This document shows positions 59,901 to 64,000 of a stretch of 64,000 nt of DNA, in pieces. The stretch comes from Acholoe squamosa (taxonomy: Eukaryota; Annelida; Polychaeta; Phyllodocida; Polynoidae), in the NCBI GenBank assembly GCA_949317995.1, contig OX439047.1, positions 49,549,505-49,613,504 on the forward strand, read 5' to 3'. How positions within the stretch are numbered: the stretch's first letter is position 1; each line of letters begins with the position of its first letter. Both the position numbers and the translations under genes were made by a program. The notes beneath the pieces are model-generated. The model made no database searches. It saw only the letters and a program-made list of their open reading frames with translations, and was not told the origin of the DNA.

Positions 59901-62900
59901 ATGTATGTATGTATGTATGTATGTATGTATGTATGTATGTATGTATGTATGTATGTATGTATGTATGTATGTATGTATGTATGTATGTATGTATGTATGT
60001 ATGTATGTATGTATGTATGTATGTATGTATGTATGTATGTATGTATGTATGTATGTATGTATGTATGTATGTATGTATGTATGTATGTATGTATGTATGT
60101 ATGTATGTATGTATGTATGTATGTATGTATGTATGTATGTATGTATGTATGTATGTATGTATGTATGTATGTATGTATGTATGTATGTATGTATGTATGT
60201 ATGTATGTATGTATGTATGTATGTATGTATGTATGTATGTATGTATGTATGTATGTATGTATGTATGTATGTATGTATGTATGTATGTATGTATGTATGT
60301 ATGTATGTATGTATGTATGTATGTATGTATGTATGTATGTATGTATGTATGTATGTATGTATGTATGTATGTATGTATGTATGTATGTATGTATGTATGT
60401 ATGTATGTATGTATGTATGTATGTATGTATGTATGTATGTATGTATGTATGTATGTATGTATGTATGTATGTATGTATGTATGTATGTATGTATGTATGT
60501 ATGTATGTATGTATGTATGTATGTATGTATGTATGTATGTATGTATGTATGTATGTATGTATGTATGTATGTATGTATGTATGTATGTATGTATGTATGT
60601 ATGTATGTATGTATGTATGTATGTATGTATGTATGTATGTATGTATGTATGTATGTATGTATGTATGTATGTATGTATGTATGTATGTATGTATGTATGT
60701 ATGTATGTATGTATGTATGTATGTATGTATGTATGTATGTATGTATGTATGTATGTATGTATGTATGTATGTATGTATGTATGTATGTATGTATGTATGT
60801 ATGTATGTATGTATGTATGTATGTATGTATGTATGTATGTATGTATGTATGTATGTATGTATGTATGTATGTATGTATGTATGTATGTATGTATGTATGT
60901 ATGTATGTATGTATGTATGTATGTATGTATGTATGTATGTATGTATGTATGTATGTATGTATGTATGTATGTATGTATGTATGTATGTATGTATGTATGT
61001 ATGTATGTATGTATGTATGTATGTATGTATGTATGTATGTATGTATGTATGTATGTATGTATGTATGTATGTATGTATGTATGTATGTATGTATGTATGT
61101 ATGTATGTATGTATGTATGTATGTATGTATGTATGTATGTATGTATGTATGTATGTATGTATGTATGTATGTATGTATGTATGTATGTATGTATGTATGT
61201 ATGTATGTATGTATGTATGTATGTATGTATGTATGTATGTATGTATGTATGTATGTATGTATGTATGTATGTATGTATGTATGTATGTATGTATGTATGT
61301 ATGTATGTATGTATGTATGTATGTATGTATGTATGTATGTATGTATGTATGTATGTATGTATGTATGTATGTATGTATGTATGTATGTATGTATGTATGT
61401 ATGTATGTATGTATGTATGTATGTATGTATGTATGTATGTATGTATGTATGTATGTATGTATGTATGTATGTATGTATGTATGTATGTATGTATGTATGT
61501 ATGTATGTATGTATGTATGTATGTATGTATGTATGTATGTATGTATGTATGTATGTATGTATGTATGTATGTATGTATGTATGTATGTATGTATGTATGT
61601 ATGTATGTATGTATGTATGTATGTATGTATGTATGTATGTATGTATGTATGTATGTATGTATGTATGTATGTATGTATGTATGTATGTATGTATGTATGT
61701 ATGTATGTATGTATGTATGTATGTATGTATGTATGTATGTATGTATGTATGTATGTATGTATGTATGTATGTATGTATGTATGTATGTATGTATGTATGT
61801 ATGTATGTATGTATGTATGTATGTATGTATGTATGTATGTATGTATGTATGTATGTATGTATGTATGTATGTATGTATGTATGTATGTATGTATGTATGT
61901 ATGTATGTATGTATGTATGTATGTATGTATGTATGTATGTATGTATGTATGTATGTATGTATGTATGTATGTATGTATGTATGTATGTATGTATGTATGT
62001 ATGTATGTATGTATGTATGTATGTATGTATGTATGTATGTATGTATGTATGTATGTATGTATGTATGTATGTATGTATGTATGTATGTATGTATGTATGT
62101 ATGTATGTATGTATGTATGTATGTATGTATGTATGTATGTATGTATGTATGTATGTATGTATGTATGTATGTATGTATGTATGTATGTATGTATGTATGT
62201 ATGTATGTATGTATGTATGTATGTATGTATGTATGTATGTATGTATGTATGTATGTATGTATGTATGTATGTATGTATGTATGTATGTATGTATGTATGT
62301 ATGTATGTATGTATGTATGTATGTATGTATGTATGTATGTATGTATGTATGTATGTATGTATGTATGTATGTATGTATGTATGTATGTATGTATGTATGT
62401 ATGTATGTATGTATGTATGTATGTATGTATGTATGTATGTATGTATGTATGTATGTATGTATGTATGTATGTATGTATGTATGTATGTATGTATGTATGT
62501 ATGTATGTATGTATGTATGTATGTATGTATGTATGTATGTATGTATGTATGTATGTATGTATGTATGTATGTATGTATGTATGTATGTATGTATGTATGT
62601 ATGTATGTATGTATGTATGTATGTATGTATGTATGTATGTATGTATGTATGTATGTATGTATGTATGTATGTATGTATGTATGTATGTATGTATGTATGT
62701 ATGTATGTATGTATGTATGTATGTATGTATGTATGTATGTATGTATGTATGTATGTATGTATGTATGTATGTATGTATGTATGTATGTATGTATGTATGT
62801 ATGTATGTATGTATGTATGTATGTATGTATGTATGTATGTATGTATGTATGTATGTATGTATGTATGTATGTATGTATGTATGTATGTATGTATGTATGT

Positions 62901-63598
62901 ATGTATGTATGTATGTATGTATGTATGTATGTATGTATGTATGTATGTATGTATGTATGTATGTATGTATGTATGTATGTATGTATGTATGTATGTATGT
63001 ATGTATGTATGTATGTATGTATGTATGTATGTATGTATGTATGTATGTATGTATGTATGTATGTATGTATGTATGTATGTATGTATGTATGTATGTATGT
63101 ATGTATGTATGTATGTATGTATGTATGTATGTATGTATGTATGTATGTATGTATGTATGTATGTATGTATGTATGTATGTATGTATGTATGTATGTATGT
63201 ATGTATGTATGTATGTATGTATGTATGTATGTATGTATGTATGTATGTATGTATGTATGTATGTATGTATGTATGTATGTATGTATGTATGTATGTATGT
63301 ATGTATGTATGTATGTATGTATGTATGTATGTATGTATGTATGTATGTATGTATGTATGTATGTATGTATGTATGTATGTATGTATGTATGTATGTATGT
63401 ATGTATGTATGTATGTATGTATGTATGTATGTATGTATGTATGTATGTATGTATGTATGTATGTATGTATGTATGTATGTATGTATGTATGTATGTATGT
63501 ATGTATGTATGTATGTATGTATGTATGTATGTATGTATGTATGTATGTATGTATGTATGTATGTATGTATGTATGTATGTATGTATGTATGTATGTAT
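56954..63598. repeat. 6,645-bp uninterrupted (ATGT)n microsatellite, about 1,661 units
   Basis: From 56954 to 63598 every unit I read is ATGT with no interruption. It passes directly into an AT run. All three plus frames are open and read Met-Tyr-Val-Cys repeats for over 2,200 codons, and the minus frames read Thr-Tyr-Ile-His. These are by-products. Every step alternates purine and pyrimidine. Length and purity are extreme for a tetranucleotide repeat. It lies about 3.3 kb upstream of a CASK exon, probably within an intron. Confidence 0.98.
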
Positions 63599-63620
63599 AT
63601 ATATATATATATATATATAT
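63599..63620. repeat. (AT)n tail of the microsatellite
   Basis: About 11 AT units follow the ATGT array without a gap, ending at TTGTATTATC. Confidence 0.95.
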
Positions 63621-64000
63621 TGTATTATCTCCCTTAGATAAGCTGGTATCAGTGAGAAAGTTTAGGCATGCCTACCATCATTGCAAGGTGACGCTTCTTT
63701 GCTACAATTTTAAAGTATATGCATTCCATTTGGAAACCTTTTCCCTGCCCTTTTGTGGTGCTGTTAACTGGCTCTCCAAGCAGATGACTTGTGGTATTAG
63801 AACTACAGTATAACCAGCTTACACTAATTGATATCTGCTTGGAGCTAGTTCCTGCCTGTATGCTGATGTCATCCCCACCACCATCCCTCCTCTGCCTCCT
63901 GTTCGCACCACCTGCCTCAATGTCGGCCCTCATTTGCATGTATTTGCACCACCTCAGTCAAAAAGGACGGGAATGCTGATCCATGGATCAACATCATAGG
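63621..64000. other. Non-coding flank of the microsatellite
   Basis: Unique sequence. A minus-strand frame (63939-63649, 96 codons) has no recognisable domain and does not match the expected CASK N-lobe. Confidence 0.5.

Noticed and set aside
56938-63813. 2,200-2,290-codon Met-Tyr-Val-Cys open frames
   Set aside because: They exist in all three plus frames because a 4-bp unit without stops is read in every phase. There is no real protein sequence apart from short flanks.

Overview
The window is animal nuclear DNA made almost entirely of intron and intergenic sequence. The only gene I can identify with confidence is part of CASK, the calcium/calmodulin-dependent serine protein kinase scaffold, on the minus strand. 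Four exons (53650-53573, 53330-53155, 46682-46507, 45591-45469) join with matching phases and canonical splice sites. They encode about 184 residues of the CaM-kinase-like domain, corresponding to human residues 94-277 by motif spacing. The CASK-specific changes to the kinase Mg2+-binding residues are present: HRD-M-KPHC in place of HRDxKxxN, and GFG in place of DFG. Exons for the kinase N-lobe should lie beyond 64000. I could not find the L27, PDZ, SH3 or guanylate-kinase exons below 45469. Either a very long intron fills that stretch, or the exons are short or diverged and I missed them.

The organism is probably a marine lophotrochozoan, most likely a mollusc (inference). Reasons are the intron-rich CASK, the AT-leaning sequence full of minisatellites, and several short dispersed repeats that begin with a tetranucleotide run such as (GTGA)n, (GATT)n or (GTTT)n followed by a GTTTTACG-like motif. 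That repeat style is familiar from bivalve and gastropod genomes. No bacterial operon, CRISPR array, rRNA or tRNA gene was found.

Layout. 1-7190: non-coding, with a 44-bp x11 array, a 50-bp x9 array, a GC-rich hairpin pair and a small insertion-like unit. 7191-10530: a 15-bp minisatellite with an internal 975-bp duplication, split by a SINE-like element. 10531-20750: sparse sequence with one candidate terminal exon of unknown identity (minus strand, about 11622-11868), a 53-bp x7 array, a MITE and hairpins. 20760-21880: a 51-bp x21 array. 21881-34700: several TE copies, including a 903-bp TA-flanked element, and a 44-bp array interleaved with SINE-like copies. 34739-39770: a foldback, a TTAA-flanked piggyBac-like MITE, a CAGGGATG hAT-like element inside a 50-bp array, and a 290-bp TA-flanked MITE. 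39771-45468: sparse. 45469-53650: the CASK exons. 53651-64000: upstream CASK intron (inferred), with six nuclear-receptor DR1-type motifs at about 152-bp spacing and a 6.6-kb uninterrupted ATGT microsatellite.

The most unusual features are a 37-bp tandem array in which the end of a CASK exon plus its splice donor is present 17 times, the 6.6-kb perfect tetranucleotide array in the same gene, and the modular SINE-like family whose copies share a tail but carry two different heads. Long open reading frames over the tandem arrays are by-products of repeat units without stop codons and are not treated as genes.
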